In this document: in pieces, positions 10,696-18,948 of the stretch
Numbering within the stretch: position 1 is the first letter of the stretch
Layout: the number at the start of each line of letters is the position of its first letter
Assembly (NCBI GenBank): GCA_934162285.1
Contig: CAKPHY010000001.1
Location: 29,748 to 93,747, forward strand
Direction: 5' to 3'
DNA length: 64,000 nucleotides
DNA from: an uncultured Bacilli bacterium
GTDB taxonomy: Bacteria; Bacillota_I; Bacilli_A; RF39; UBA660
Made by a program: the position numbers and the translations under genes
The notes under the pieces: generated by a model
What the model was told of the DNA's origin: nothing
The model's database searches: none
What the model saw: the letters and a program-made list of their open reading frames with translations, nothing else

Positions 10696-11004
10696 CTATA
10701 ATTTGATTTGAATATCAACACCGCTTGGAATATCTAAGTGTGCTAAAGCATCTACAGTTTCCTTGCTTGGGTTAATGATATCAATTAATCTCTTGTGTGT
10801 TCTTTTTTCAAATTGTTCACGTGAATCTTTATATTTGTGAACAGCTCTCAAAATAGTGATTTTTTCGATTTCAGTTGGTAGTGGAATTGGTCCTACTACT
10901 TCGCCTCCAGTTCTTTTCACTGTTTCGATAATTTTGCCACAAGCTGTGTCTAATGTCTTGTGTTCAAATGCTTTTAATCTGATTCGAACTTTAGTTTTTG
11001 ACAT
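10696..11004 (-). CDS. rpsJ: 30S ribosomal protein S10
   Basis: Small-subunit protein and transcription antitermination factor NusE; first gene of the operon. The 102 aa product begins [19 protein letters not shown]; an in-frame ATG further upstream (11076) lies within the leader and is rejected because a GGGAGG ribosome-binding site precedes 11004. The [40 protein letters not shown] region (core GPIPLPT) is diagnostic. Confidence 0.97.
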   Translation of the reverse strand: MSKTKVRIRLKAFEHKTLDTACGKIIETVKRTGGEVVGPIPLPTEIEKITILRAVHKYKDSREQFEKRTHKRLIDIINPSKETVDALAHLDIPSGVDIQIKL

Positions 11005-11138
11005 ATTATCCTCCCTTCGCCTATATCTAGTATAGACTCGCTCCGTACGAAAACCTAATATATCCGGTTTTATCAACTAATAAATAAACAACTTAACCGG
11101 GTGTATCAGCAACCTCGCACATCCTCGCGTGCCACACG
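11005..11138 (-). promoter_or_regulatory. Leader RNA of the S10 operon
   Basis: A ~134 nt untranslated leader precedes rpsJ. It contains GTTGCTGATACACCCGG (11113-11097) and a helix formed by CCGGTT (11100-11095) and AACCGG (11069-11064) with a ~25 nt loop. From memory, a similar GTTGCTGA-ACACCCGG string stands before rpsJ in other Bacilli, so this may be a conserved autoregulatory leader bound by a ribosomal protein. That role is inference. Confidence 0.55.
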
Positions 11139-11144
11139 ACTAAG

Positions 11145-11173
11145 ATTATACACAATTAACATATTATTTGCAA
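11145..11173 (-). promoter_or_regulatory. Promoter of the S10-spc operon
   Basis: TTGCAA (11173-11168) and TATAAT (11150-11145) are separated by exactly 17 bp. The predicted start near 11138 gives a ~134 nt leader. The same TTGCAA-17-TATAAT arrangement precedes the DUF177-rpmF operon at 61129-61157. Confidence 0.85.
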
Positions 11174-11221
11174 GCATTTTTTACTTTTTTTTACAAAAAT
11201 TTTTTTTAATTTTAAAATATG

Positions 11222-11252
11222 AAAAAAAGAAAGCAATTTTTTTATGCTTTCC
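11222..11252 (-). terminator. Terminator after the acyl-CoA ligase gene
   Basis: GAAAGCA (11251-11245) pairs with TGCTTTC (11235-11229) around a 9 nt loop and is followed by seven T on the minus strand. It ends the 13836-11265 operon just upstream of the S10 promoter. Confidence 0.85.
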
Positions 11253-11264
11253 TTATTATATATA

Positions 11265-12992
11265 TTATTTATTATTTTCTTTTTCAAGTTCTTTATATGC
11301 TACTTTACCAACCAATGTTCGTGGTAAACTATCACGATATTCAAAATAATATGGCATCGTGTATTTAGCAAGATTTCTTTGACAATGTTCTTCAATATCT
11401 TTTTTTAATTCATTGGTTAAAGTTATTCCTTCATTTAATACTATATAAGCTTTAGCTACTTGAACTTTGTGAGGATGACTTACACCAATTACTGTTGATG
11501 TTAAAACCGCAGGATGTTCATTTATTACTTTTTCAACATGACTTGGGTATATATTATAACCAGACGATATTATCACTCTTTTTAATCTTTGTTTAAAATA
11601 AACAAAACCATCTTCATCCATAGAACCAATATCTCCAGTATGAAGCCAAACGTGACCATCTTCATGAGTTCTTAAAGTCTGCATTGTTTCTTCTAAATTA
11701 TTTAAATATCCAACCATTACTGAAGGCCCTGATATACATATTTCACCATCAGTATTAGTTGGTGCTTCATCATGAGTTCCGTTAATTACTATTTTAAAAT
11801 ATGTATCTGGGAAAGGAATACCAATACTTCCTTTACGATAATAATTATCTGGTGTTAAACATGTTGCCCCAGCACTTTCTGTTAAACCATAGCCTTCTCT
11901 AACAATAGCAGTACTACCATGTTCATTTAAAAATTTATCAACTCTTTCTTTTAAGGTTGGATCTAATGAATCACCACCACAAATAGCATTAGTAACTGTC
12001 GCTAACTCATTAGGACCAAAGTCGCCTCTTGTTAGGGAATCAAATAAAGTTGGTACACCAGCTATAAAATTAGGATGATATTTACGAATTAGATTTACAA
12101 ATTTCTTAGAAGAAAATTCTGGTATTAATATGCATTTCATTCCTCCTACTAGTGGTGTATGAATACATACACTTAACCCAAAGCCATGAAAAATAGGCAT
12201 TATAGCTAGAATAGATTCACCTGGCTTAGCATGGCACATAGCAAGAGCTTGAACCGCTACAGCATTAAAATTTTTATTTGACAACATTATTCCTTTAGGG
12301 GTTCCAGTTGTACCACCACTATAAAGGATAGCAGCAATACTATCTGGGGTTTTGTGACATTTATAAGTTCCCGTGTATTTTTTCCCAGCTTCAATAAATT
12401 TACGCCAACTAATAATATTATCTCTTTCAATTTTAACATTTATTTTGCGACCTTTGGTAAGCCAATAAAAGAAAGTCATTGATCTACCAAAATCATTGGC
12501 TGCTGAGACAACCACTACTTTTTCTAAATGAGTATTATCAATTATTTCCATTACTTTATTATAAGCAATATCAATAGTAATTAAAAAGTTACTATCTGAA
12601 ATATTTAAATAAAATTCAATTTCTTTTTCAGCTGATAGTGGATGAATCATATTAGCTGTTGCTCCGATCATATTAACAGCATAGAAGGCCATTAATCCTT
12701 GAGGAGTATTGGGCATACAAATAGTAACACGATCGTTTTCTTTAACACCTTGCATTTTTAAAGCTTTTGCAACTTCAATAATGCGTTCATAAAATTCTTT
12801 AAAAGTGACACTCATGCCATAATATTCATAAGCAATATTATTAGGATATTTATTAACTGTATTTTCTAAAAATTCAACGATTGTTCCTTGAGGATATACT
12901 AAATTAGGTTTTACGTCACCATAAAATTTTTTCCATGGATTATTTAATGATTCAGTACTATTTTCTCTTCTTTTCTTGAATAATCTTTTCAC
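11265..12992 (-). CDS. AMP-forming acyl-CoA synthetase (long-chain fatty acid ligase-like)
   Basis: Member of the ANL adenylating superfamily; it most likely activates a fatty or other carboxylic acid to its CoA thioester in the cytoplasm. Motifs: the phosphate-binding YSGGTTGTPKG near residues 223-233, GYGLTES, the hinge region LHTGDIG followed by FKQRLKRVIISSGYNI, and the C-terminal catalytic lysine in LVGKVAYKE (Lys563). Length 575 aa is normal. The start is a GTG with GGAGG ~9 nt upstream, overlapping the preceding acyltransferase-like gene by 35 nt in another frame. The tight overlap says the two act together. Substrate is not evident from sequence. Confidence 0.9.
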   Translation of the reverse strand: MKRLFKKRRENSTESLNNPWKKFYGDVKPNLVYPQGTIVEFLENTVNKYPNNIAYEYYGMSVTFKEFYERIIEVAKALKMQGVKENDRVTICMPNTPQGLMAFYAVNMIGATANMIHPLSAEKEIEFYLNISDSNFLITIDIAYNKVMEIIDNTHLEKVVVVSAANDFGRSMTFFYWLTKGRKINVKIERDNIISWRKFIEAGKKYTGTYKCHKTPDSIAAILYSGGTTGTPKGIMLSNKNFNAVAVQALAMCHAKPGESILAIMPIFHGFGLSVCIHTPLVGGMKCILIPEFSSKKFVNLIRKYHPNFIAGVPTLFDSLTRGDFGPNELATVTNAICGGDSLDPTLKERVDKFLNEHGSTAIVREGYGLTESAGATCLTPDNYYRKGSIGIPFPDTYFKIVINGTHDEAPTNTDGEICISGPSVMVGYLNNLEETMQTLRTHEDGHVWLHTGDIGSMDEDGFVYFKQRLKRVIISSGYNIYPSHVEKVINEHPAVLTSTVIGVSHPHKVQVAKAYIVLNEGITLTNELKKDIEEHCQRNLAKYTMPYYFEYRDSLPRTLVGKVAYKELEKENNK

Positions 12993-13836
12993 TTATTTTT
13001 TCCTCCAACATTTCGGGATGTTCTAATATATATTCAAACATTTTAAATGATTTTACGAAGTAAAAACCATCGCCAATTCTTTCATCTAAGTTTATGCCAA
13101 AATCACAAAAATCATGTATTTCAATTTCGCCTTTTTCATTAACATATGGTTCTTTTTTGATTTCACCTATTGTTATTAAAAGAGAGGTTGTACCAATATC
13201 TGGAAGATTATGATAAATAGCTCCACCTTCAATACTTCCTAAATTAGAAATAAGTGCACTACTATAATAGATTAGATTTTCTGTTAAACTACTAGGTAGA
13301 AGATCGTGGCGATCCATAAATTTTACAATACCGGCAACTATATTAAATAACCATTTAGGTAATTTAGCTAAAAAAGTAATTGCTCCATCGGTTGTATTAT
13401 CTTTTTTATTTCTTAAATTTGATACATATTTATTAATTTTTTTATGAATTGTATTTATATTGTCATCATCTTCAACTTTTAAAACAACCATATTTTCTTT
13501 TGATTCATCAGTAAATTCTACTTTAGCAACAAAAGCAAGACGAATATCTTTATGATCATAATAATTATTGTTTATTACAAAACGATTTAATAAAGGACGA
13601 TTATATATGGTTTTAGCAAATGCTGTTAAAAAAGCATGAAAATAAGTAAATCTTTCATCAGGATTTTCATTTTTCTTTTTTTCCATATATTTTACTAAAT
13701 TAGTAACATCTATTTTTTGATTTATAAAGACATCAGCATCGCAACGCAGAGGTTTTATTCGCAGTAAAAATTTTTGAAAAGCTCCTGCATCTCTAACTTT
13801 ATAGCCATCTCTTCTATCACCAAATCTTTTTTTCAT
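12958..13836 (-). CDS. E2-like (chloramphenicol acetyltransferase-fold) acyltransferase, catalytic His replaced
   Basis: 292 aa protein resembling the catalytic domain of 2-oxoacid dehydrogenase E2 acyltransferases, without a lipoyl or peripheral-subunit domain. The C-terminal motif that should read D-H-R-x-x-D-G is DERIGDG (residues 251-257), so the proton-abstracting histidine is a glutamate. The rest of the fold is recognisable: DADVFINQKIDVTNL, ISNLGSIEGGAIYHNLPDIGTTSLLITIGEI (core ISNLGSIEGG) and FGINLDERIGDG. It is the first gene of a two-gene operon with the acyl-CoA ligase. It could be a non-catalytic CoA-binding or altered acyltransferase; function unknown. Confidence 0.75.
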   Translation of the reverse strand: MKKRFGDRRDGYKVRDAGAFQKFLLRIKPLRCDADVFINQKIDVTNLVKYMEKKKNENPDERFTYFHAFLTAFAKTIYNRPLLNRFVINNNYYDHKDIRLAFVAKVEFTDESKENMVVLKVEDDDNINTIHKKINKYVSNLRNKKDNTTDGAITFLAKLPKWLFNIVAGIVKFMDRHDLLPSSLTENLIYYSSALISNLGSIEGGAIYHNLPDIGTTSLLITIGEIKKEPYVNEKGEIEIHDFCDFGINLDERIGDGFYFVKSFKMFEYILEHPEMLEEKISEKIIQEKKRK

Positions 13837-13869
13837 ATTAATTCCTCCACTATAATTTCACTATTTTTG

Positions 13870-13898
13870 ATTATAGCATAAATAGACTTTTTTTGTAA
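13870..13898 (-). promoter_or_regulatory. Promoter of the acyltransferase-like/acyl-CoA ligase operon
   Basis: TTACAA (13898-13893), 17 bp spacer and TATAAT (13875-13870) with an extended TGC before the -10. A GGAGG ribosome-binding site follows before the ATG at 13836. Confidence 0.75.
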
Positions 13899-13919
13899 AA
13901 TTAATCGACATCATGTATG

Positions 13920-13941
13920 AAAAAAAGCACTAATGTGCTTA
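13920..13941 (-). terminator. Terminator overlapping the stop of the 586 aa beta-helix gene
   Basis: AAGCAC-ATTA-GTGCTT followed by a T-run on the minus strand. The stem begins in the last bases of the gene. Confidence 0.8.
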
Positions 13942-15699
13942 ATTTATAGTTTTACCATTTACATATATTTTATATCCATTAAAATCAATATTGGAATTAC
14001 TTGAATCTTCATTATTAAAACTTGTTAAATAGGTATCACCTAAAAGTTTTATTTTTGATGTTTTATCTAGAGTTAGTTCTAAACTTTTAGCTGTATTACT
14101 ACCATTGATAATTCCTTCAAAAGTAGAGTTGTTTTTTAAAGATATGTTTAAAGTAGAAATTTTATCAACAACGATATTTCCTTTAATTTTTTGATTAGTA
14201 GCATTTAATATTACATCCCCACCATTAGAATTATTGTTTCCCCAAGAATCACTTTGAATTCTTAAAAAGTTACCTGAAGTATCATTATTTATGATAGTGT
14301 TATTTTCTAGTGTTATTGTTGATGATGTATTGGTTACATAAAAAGTGTCACCTTTATTAGTGGTAATAGTGCTATCTTTAGCTGTAAATTCTGAATTCCC
14401 GGTAGCAGCGTCTCCACTCATTGATTGATATAAAAAGATATTTTTATAGGTTGTTGATTTTCCATTCAATGTTGTATTAGTATCTTCAAGAGTACAAGAA
14501 TTTAATGTTACTTTATTTTTTCCTTCAATTACAACGCCTTCAGAAGCTGTCGCAATTAAATTTGCATTGGTTACTGTTATATCAGCGGTTGAATAAATAG
14601 TTGGGGATCCTTTACCTGTAGTTTTATATGTGCCTTCATTAACAGTTACTGTTCCACCACCACGATCACTTCTTATAGCAGCACTTGATGTACCTGCAGT
14701 TGCTATTTCTAAATTGGTAGCTTCCATTATTCCTCCACCCGTAGTCATAATGCCACCAGAGTTATCTTTAGTAGTAGTTATTTTAGAATTTTTAATAATT
14801 ACTTTAGTTCCATCACTACTACTATTATTTGTTGTTGCTGAACCACCATAACTAAATACACCATTAGCACCGGTTGCACTTGTTTCGATAGTAACATTTT
14901 CCAAAGTTAATGTTGCTTTATCTTTAGCTAAAACTGCTGAATTAGTTCCATAAAAACTGGTATTATCACCACCATCTGAATCTCCTGTTTTAGAAACAGT
15001 GATATTAGATATGTTAGCATCTGCTGTTACTAAAATAGCATTTTCTAAAGCTGAAGAAGATGTATAATTACCACTTGTAATAGTTGTTTCTTCTTTTATT
15101 TCAGTATTTGCTGTATAGTTAGTATTGGTTTGATTATTAGGATTATTTGAATTATTTGGATTATTACTTTTACTATTCATTGCTAATAGTGAACTTCCAT
15201 ATGTTAAAATAATCGTCAAGATAATTATCGATAATCCATATATTGTTTTTTTATCATTACTAGAAAATGTTTCTAAAGCTGTTTTAGAATTAAAATTTGA
15301 CATTATTAAATACATTATTGTTGCTGATAAAATTAAACTTTCAATACCAAATAATACATAATAAGTTATATCTAAAGAAGTTGATTGATTTGGCATTTGT
15401 TGTTTTTCATTACTAGATTCACTAGGTTTATTATTGGCTTCAGTATTATCACCAGCTGGCTTCTCTGGTGGATTTGAACCATTGCCTGAATCTGGCATTT
15501 CTGGTGGTTGATTATCATTTGACATTTCCGGTGATTGATTATCGCCACTTCCAGAATTTGGCATTTCTGGTCTTTCACCACCCATTTCAGGCATACTATT
15601 TTTATTATTAGTTTGAGCTAAATTAACTGTTAAAACCAATGAAGCAATCATTAATATTATAAGAATTATACTTACAATATTTTTTGTTTTTTTATGCAT
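13939..15699 (-). CDS. Membrane-anchored beta-helix surface protein with Pro/Glu/Met-rich linker
   Basis: 586 aa. Three hydrophobic segments are visible (about 9-28, 111-133 and 152-173). Between the first two lies an extracellular, low-complexity stretch with repeated PEMP/PPEMPDSG-type units (residues ~35-80). After the third segment ~400 residues of Ser/Thr/Asn-rich repeats (LTLENVTIETSAT, VIIKNSKITTTKD, ATNLEIATAGT and similar) look like rungs of a right-handed parallel beta-helix. Predicted topology puts both the linker and the helix outside. It follows the Cthe_2159-like gene by 9 nt in one operon. The precise ligand is unknown; binding of a polysaccharide is inferred from the partner gene. 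Confidence 0.75.
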   Translation of the reverse strand: MHKKTKNIVSIILIILMIASLVLTVNLAQTNNKNSMPEMGGERPEMPNSGSGDNQSPEMSNDNQPPEMPDSGNGSNPPEKPAGDNTEANNKPSESSNEKQQMPNQSTSLDITYYVLFGIESLILSATIMYLIMSNFNSKTALETFSSNDKKTIYGLSIIILTIILTYGSSLLAMNSKSNNPNNSNNPNNQTNTNYTANTEIKEETTITSGNYTSSSALENAILVTADANISNITVSKTGDSDGGDNTSFYGTNSAVLAKDKATLTLENVTIETSATGANGVFSYGGSATTNNSSSDGTKVIIKNSKITTTKDNSGGIMTTGGGIMEATNLEIATAGTSSAAIRSDRGGGTVTVNEGTYKTTGKGSPTIYSTADITVTNANLIATASEGVVIEGKNKVTLNSCTLEDTNTTLNGKSTTYKNIFLYQSMSGDAATGNSEFTAKDSTITTNKGDTFYVTNTSSTITLENNTIINNDTSGNFLRIQSDSWGNNNSNGGDVILNATNQKIKGNIVVDKISTLNISLKNNSTFEGIINGSNTAKSLELTLDKTSKIKLLGDTYLTSFNNEDSSNSNIDFNGYKIYVNGKTIN

Positions 15700-15708
15700 T
15701 TTTCCTCC

Positions 15709-16935
15709 TTATTTATAGTAATTTATTTGTTTATCTATTTTTAAATCATTTTGTTGATTAATTTCTAATATTTCACCAATATCTAAAACATTTTCAATAA
15801 TACCATAAAGGTCATTATAATTAGGGTTTTGATATAATGAATAATTAGTGTCATTAAAGTTCATGCTGATAATTATTGTTTTAAAACTTTTGGGAGCATT
15901 AAAGCTAATTTGATCGTTTTCACTTTTTAAAGTTATAAGTGTATCTTTAGGAATGATTGAGTTTAAACTAAAAGCTAAAGTATTGGCTTTAGAAGTAGAT
16001 TCTAGTAATTCAATCATATCTGTTCCTAGAGCAATTACTACACCACCATTTATAGTGTAACCATCATCTGTATCAATTCCTGAATCACCGTCTTTATCAC
16101 TTCCTATTACAAATATTTCGCCACCATTTATTACAAGATCTTGATTAGAATCTATACCATCACCATTAGCATTGATGTAAAATTTACCACCATTTATAGT
16201 AATGGTTGCTCCATCTCCTCCGGCATTAATGCCATCATCGTTAGATGTTATTTGATATATTCCATCATTAAAGGTAATTGTTTGTGTTTCAGTAGCAATG
16301 CCTTCACCTTCATTTTGATTACCATTTACAATTAAGGTACCACTACCATTAAATTCTAATGGAGCATTACTGAAAATACAGCCATCGTATTCGGAATTAC
16401 CACCATCACTTAATTTATTAATTGATTGATCAGCTAAAGTTATTGTTATCTTTTTAGCATTTAAACCAATAATAGTAGCTGTTTTAGAATTATTTATTTC
16501 AACATTATCTAAAATTAATTCTACTTCATCTTCGGTGTCGATTATTACCGAATTACTAAATGTGCCACTTAAAGTATAACTTCCTCCTTCGGTTATTGTG
16601 ATGTCACTTTTTTCTTCACCTAAATTAACATTTTTATATGCAATAATATTGCTCTTATCTAAAATTACTTTATCTTTAGAAGTTTGATCTTTTATATTAT
16701 TCTGAGTAGGAATTGTTAAAGCTAAAGCAATTGCTACTAAGAAAGCTTCTAAAATAAAGATAATTATTTTATCTTTATTTTTAGTAAAATTTTTATTCAT
16801 TATAACATTTACTAAAAATGATAAAGATAGTGATAATATTAATATTAATAGTAATAATAATCTAGAACTCTTATCTATTAATATTATTCCAATTAAGGAT
16901 AAAACTAATATTATTGAAACTATAATATTTTTCAT
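15709..16935 (-). CDS. Membrane-anchored carbohydrate-binding beta-helix protein (Cthe_2159-like)
   Basis: 408 aa. Three N-terminal hydrophobic segments (about 4-21, 25-45 and 55-77) leave the C-terminal domain outside. That domain has the hallmarks of the Cthe_2159 family, a calcium- and polygalacturonate-binding beta-helix: SDITITEGGSYTLSG, NDDGINAGGDGATITINGG, GDGIDSNQDLVINGG and DGDSGIDTDDGYTINGG, all rich in Asp-Gly turns. Family knowledge suggests binding of an acidic polysaccharide; the exact ligand here is not known. Start ATG has AAAGGAG upstream. It is first in an operon with the 586 aa protein and lies downstream of, and is probably controlled by, the adjacent two-component system. 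Confidence 0.82.
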   Translation of the reverse strand: MKNIIVSIILVLSLIGIILIDKSSRLLLLLILILSLSLSFLVNVIMNKNFTKNKDKIIIFILEAFLVAIALALTIPTQNNIKDQTSKDKVILDKSNIIAYKNVNLGEEKSDITITEGGSYTLSGTFSNSVIIDTEDEVELILDNVEINNSKTATIIGLNAKKITITLADQSINKLSDGGNSEYDGCIFSNAPLEFNGSGTLIVNGNQNEGEGIATETQTITFNDGIYQITSNDDGINAGGDGATITINGGKFYINANGDGIDSNQDLVINGGEIFVIGSDKDGDSGIDTDDGYTINGGVVIALGTDMIELLESTSKANTLAFSLNSIIPKDTLITLKSENDQISFNAPKSFKTIIISMNFNDTNYSLYQNPNYNDLYGIIENVLDIGEILEINQQNDLKIDKQINYYK

Positions 16936-16950
16936 TCTTTCTCCTTTCTG

Positions 16951-16988
16951 TTTTCATTTTAATATTCTAATATTAAATAAACATTAAA
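16951..16988 (-). promoter_or_regulatory. Putative response-regulator-dependent promoter of the beta-helix operon
   Basis: Minus strand reads TTTAATGTTTATTTAATA (16988-16971), then 9 bases, then TAAAATGAAAA. TTTAAT is repeated with 11 bp periodicity, as OmpR-family regulators prefer. An almost identical arrangement (17 of 18 bases, same 9-base spacing, same TAAAATGAAAA) stands upstream of the response-regulator gene at 18882-18919. There is no good -35 box, in line with an activator-dependent promoter. Confidence 0.6.
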
Positions 16989-16989
16989 A

Positions 16990-17023
16990 AATAAAAAAAG
17001 TTTTATTTTTTGAATAAAACTTT
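16990..17023 (-). terminator. Terminator overlapping the histidine kinase stop codon
   Basis: AAAGTTTTATT (17023-17013) pairs with AATAAAACTTT (17007-16997) over a 5 nt loop, followed by T-rich sequence. The stem lies in the last codons of the kinase gene. Confidence 0.8.
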
Positions 17024-18202
17024 AAATGTTGTAACTTCATCTTTTGATGCAGCACTTATTATACCTTTATGATTTAAAACAATATTTTTTGCAATAGCTA
17101 AACCCAAGCCATATCTTCCTTCTTTACGATTTCTTGATTTATCTACACGATAAAATCTTTCAAATATTTTTTCTTCTTCACCTTTAGGAATTTCTGATCC
17201 TTCATTTTGAATAGTTAATATTATATTTTCGTTTGCTTCCAATTTTATTTTAATTGTACTATTTTTTTTAGCATGTTTAATTGCATTATCTAGGAGTATT
17301 TCAACTAATTGCTTAATGCTTCCTTCATCTAAAGTCATCATTATATTAGGTTCAATATTATATTCTAATTTTAAATGACTTTCATAAGCTTTACCTTCAA
17401 AAGTTAATGTTTGAAGTTCAATTATTTTAGATAAATTGGCTTCTTCAAACTTATATGTTTCTTGATATTCTGAATGAGCCAGCTCTAACAAATTGTTTAT
17501 CAGCCTATTCATGCGTTCTGATTCAACATTGATATTTTTAAGCCACTTTTCATTATAGTTTTCTTCTAAAGCTTCACTACTAGCTATTATAACTGAAAGG
17601 GGTGTTTTTAATTCATGGGAAGCATCGGCAATAAATTGTTTTTGTTTATTAAATGTTTCTTCAACTGGTTTAATAATCCAACTAGTTATTTTTTTAGATA
17701 TAAAATAGTTTATAATTTCTAATATTAAAAAGATTAGTAAAGAAATATTTAAAGAAACTAAAAGATTATTTTTGATTTTACTATTATCTAAAATAACTAA
17801 GGAATTATTGGCTTGATAAGCATACGAATAATTAGCAAAATATAAACATCCAATATAAGTTGATTTTATATTTTTTTTAGAAAGTATTTCTTTAGCAATA
17901 TTTATTATTTTAACTTCTAATTCATTATTAGAGTGATTTATAACTTCTTTTATATTATTGTTTTCATCTAAAAGAACAGTATAAATTGTTTGATCTAAAA
18001 ACTTTATATTTTCTTTTGGTTCTTTATCTAACATTAAAGGAGGATCTTTTTTTTCAGTTTCTTGAGTCATTTTTAAATTGTTACTTATGTTATTTTTTTC
18101 TTCTAAATATTTTTGACTATTAAAAACAATAATAAAAGTTAAAATGCTTATTGTTAAGATTAGAAAAATAGTATAAAAAACTTTATTTTGAAGATTTTTC
18201 AT
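17003..18202 (-). CDS. Sensor histidine kinase
   Basis: 399 aa membrane sensor. Transmembrane segments at about 10-28 and 147-168 enclose a ~118 residue extracellular sensor region. The phospho-acceptor motif is FIADASHELKTPLS (His near residue 197). The ATPase domain shows the N-box LVEILLDNAIKHA, FERFYRVDKSRNRKEG and the glycine motif YGLGLAIAKNIV. It overlaps the response regulator by 20 nt, with GAGGAAGAAA as ribosome-binding site. The shared promoter motif with the beta-helix operon suggests that operon is the target. Signal unknown. Confidence 0.93.
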   Translation of the reverse strand: MKNLQNKVFYTIFLILTISILTFIIVFNSQKYLEEKNNISNNLKMTQETEKKDPPLMLDKEPKENIKFLDQTIYTVLLDENNNIKEVINHSNNELEVKIINIAKEILSKKNIKSTYIGCLYFANYSYAYQANNSLVILDNSKIKNNLLVSLNISLLIFLILEIINYFISKKITSWIIKPVEETFNKQKQFIADASHELKTPLSVIIASSEALEENYNEKWLKNINVESERMNRLINNLLELAHSEYQETYKFEEANLSKIIELQTLTFEGKAYESHLKLEYNIEPNIMMTLDEGSIKQLVEILLDNAIKHAKKNSTIKIKLEANENIILTIQNEGSEIPKGEEEKIFERFYRVDKSRNRKEGRYGLGLAIAKNIVLNHKGIISAASKDEVTTFKVLFKK

Positions 18203-18869
18203 TTTCTTCCTCCAATTTATAACCTAAGCCACGCACAGCTTTAATATTAACATTAGAACCAATCGCTTTTAATTTTTTTCTTATGAATGATAAATATGCT
18301 TCTAGATTATTGGATTCGATTTCATTTTCAATTCCCCATACTTTATCATAGATTTGATCTTTAGATATTATTTGATTAGGATTTTTCATGAAGTTTTCTA
18401 ATAGTTGTAGTTCTTTACAAACTAATAAAACAAATTCATTAGTTTTAATACATTTTAAAGTTGATGTTTTGATATCTAATTCTAAATCAGCATAAGATAT
18501 ATTTTTGGTTTTATTAATATTTAATTGAATGTTAATACGCGCTAATAATTCATCTATATGAAATGGTTTTGTTAAATAGTCATTGGCACCATTTTCTAAA
18601 CCATTTAATTTATCTTCTAAAGTTGATTTAGCTGTTAACATAATTATTTTACTATCAATTTCTTTTTCTCTTAATGTTTTTAGAATTTCAAAACCATTTT
18701 TATTAGGTAACATTACATCTAATATAATCAAATCATAAGCATTAGTTAAAGCTTTATATAATCCTTCTTCACCATCGGTTGCAATATCTACTAAAAATTT
18801 TTCACTTTTTAATTTTGATGCAATGGCATCAGCTAAATTAAATTCATCTTCAATTATTAATAATCGCAT
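18183..18869 (-). CDS. OmpR-family response regulator
   Basis: 228 aa. Receiver domain with acidic pocket E7/D8, phospho-acceptor Asp51 in IILDVMLPNKNGFE and the lysine in DYLTKPFH. The C-terminal winged helix contains LELDIKTSTLKC, a helix pair and AVRGLGYKLEEE. It is first in an operon with the sensor kinase. Its own promoter carries the same direct-repeat motif found before the beta-helix genes, so autoregulation is likely (inference). Confidence 0.95.
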   Translation of the reverse strand: MRLLIIEDEFNLADAIASKLKSEKFLVDIATDGEEGLYKALTNAYDLIILDVMLPNKNGFEILKTLREKEIDSKIIMLTAKSTLEDKLNGLENGANDYLTKPFHIDELLARINIQLNINKTKNISYADLELDIKTSTLKCIKTNEFVLLVCKELQLLENFMKNPNQIISKDQIYDKVWGIENEIESNNLEAYLSFIRKKLKAIGSNVNIKAVRGLGYKLEEENEKSSK

Positions 18870-18881
18870 TTTTGATCACCT

Positions 18882-18919
18882 TTTTCATTTTAGATCTTTT
18901 TTATTAAATAAATATTAAA
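18882..18919 (-). promoter_or_regulatory. Putative autoregulated promoter of the first two-component system
   Basis: Minus strand reads TTTAATATTTATTTAATA (18919-18902), 9 bases, then TAAAATGAAAA. This matches the motif at 16951-16988 in 17 of 18 bases with identical spacing to the -10-like element. Confidence 0.6.
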
Positions 18920-18923
18920 AATA

Positions 18924-18948
18924 GCAAAAAAGCACACTAAAGTGCTTT
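18924..18948 (-). terminator. Terminator overlapping the DUF2752 stop codon
   Basis: AAAGCAC-TTTAGT-GTGCTTTTTT on the minus strand, a clear intrinsic terminator beginning at the stop codon. Confidence 0.82.

Noticed and set aside
11005..11264. tuf or fusA remnant before rpsJ
   Set aside because: The region is fully explained by the leader, the promoter and the terminator of the preceding operon.
15120..15180. CRISPR-like short repeats (Asn/Pro-rich codons)
   Set aside because: The repeats are in frame, coding for NNPNNSNNPNN, with no spacers and no cas genes.
15372..15581. Second minus-strand frame over the Pro-Glu-Met repeats
   Set aside because: It reads the same short DNA repeats in another frame and has no start signal; repeats keep the frame open by chance.
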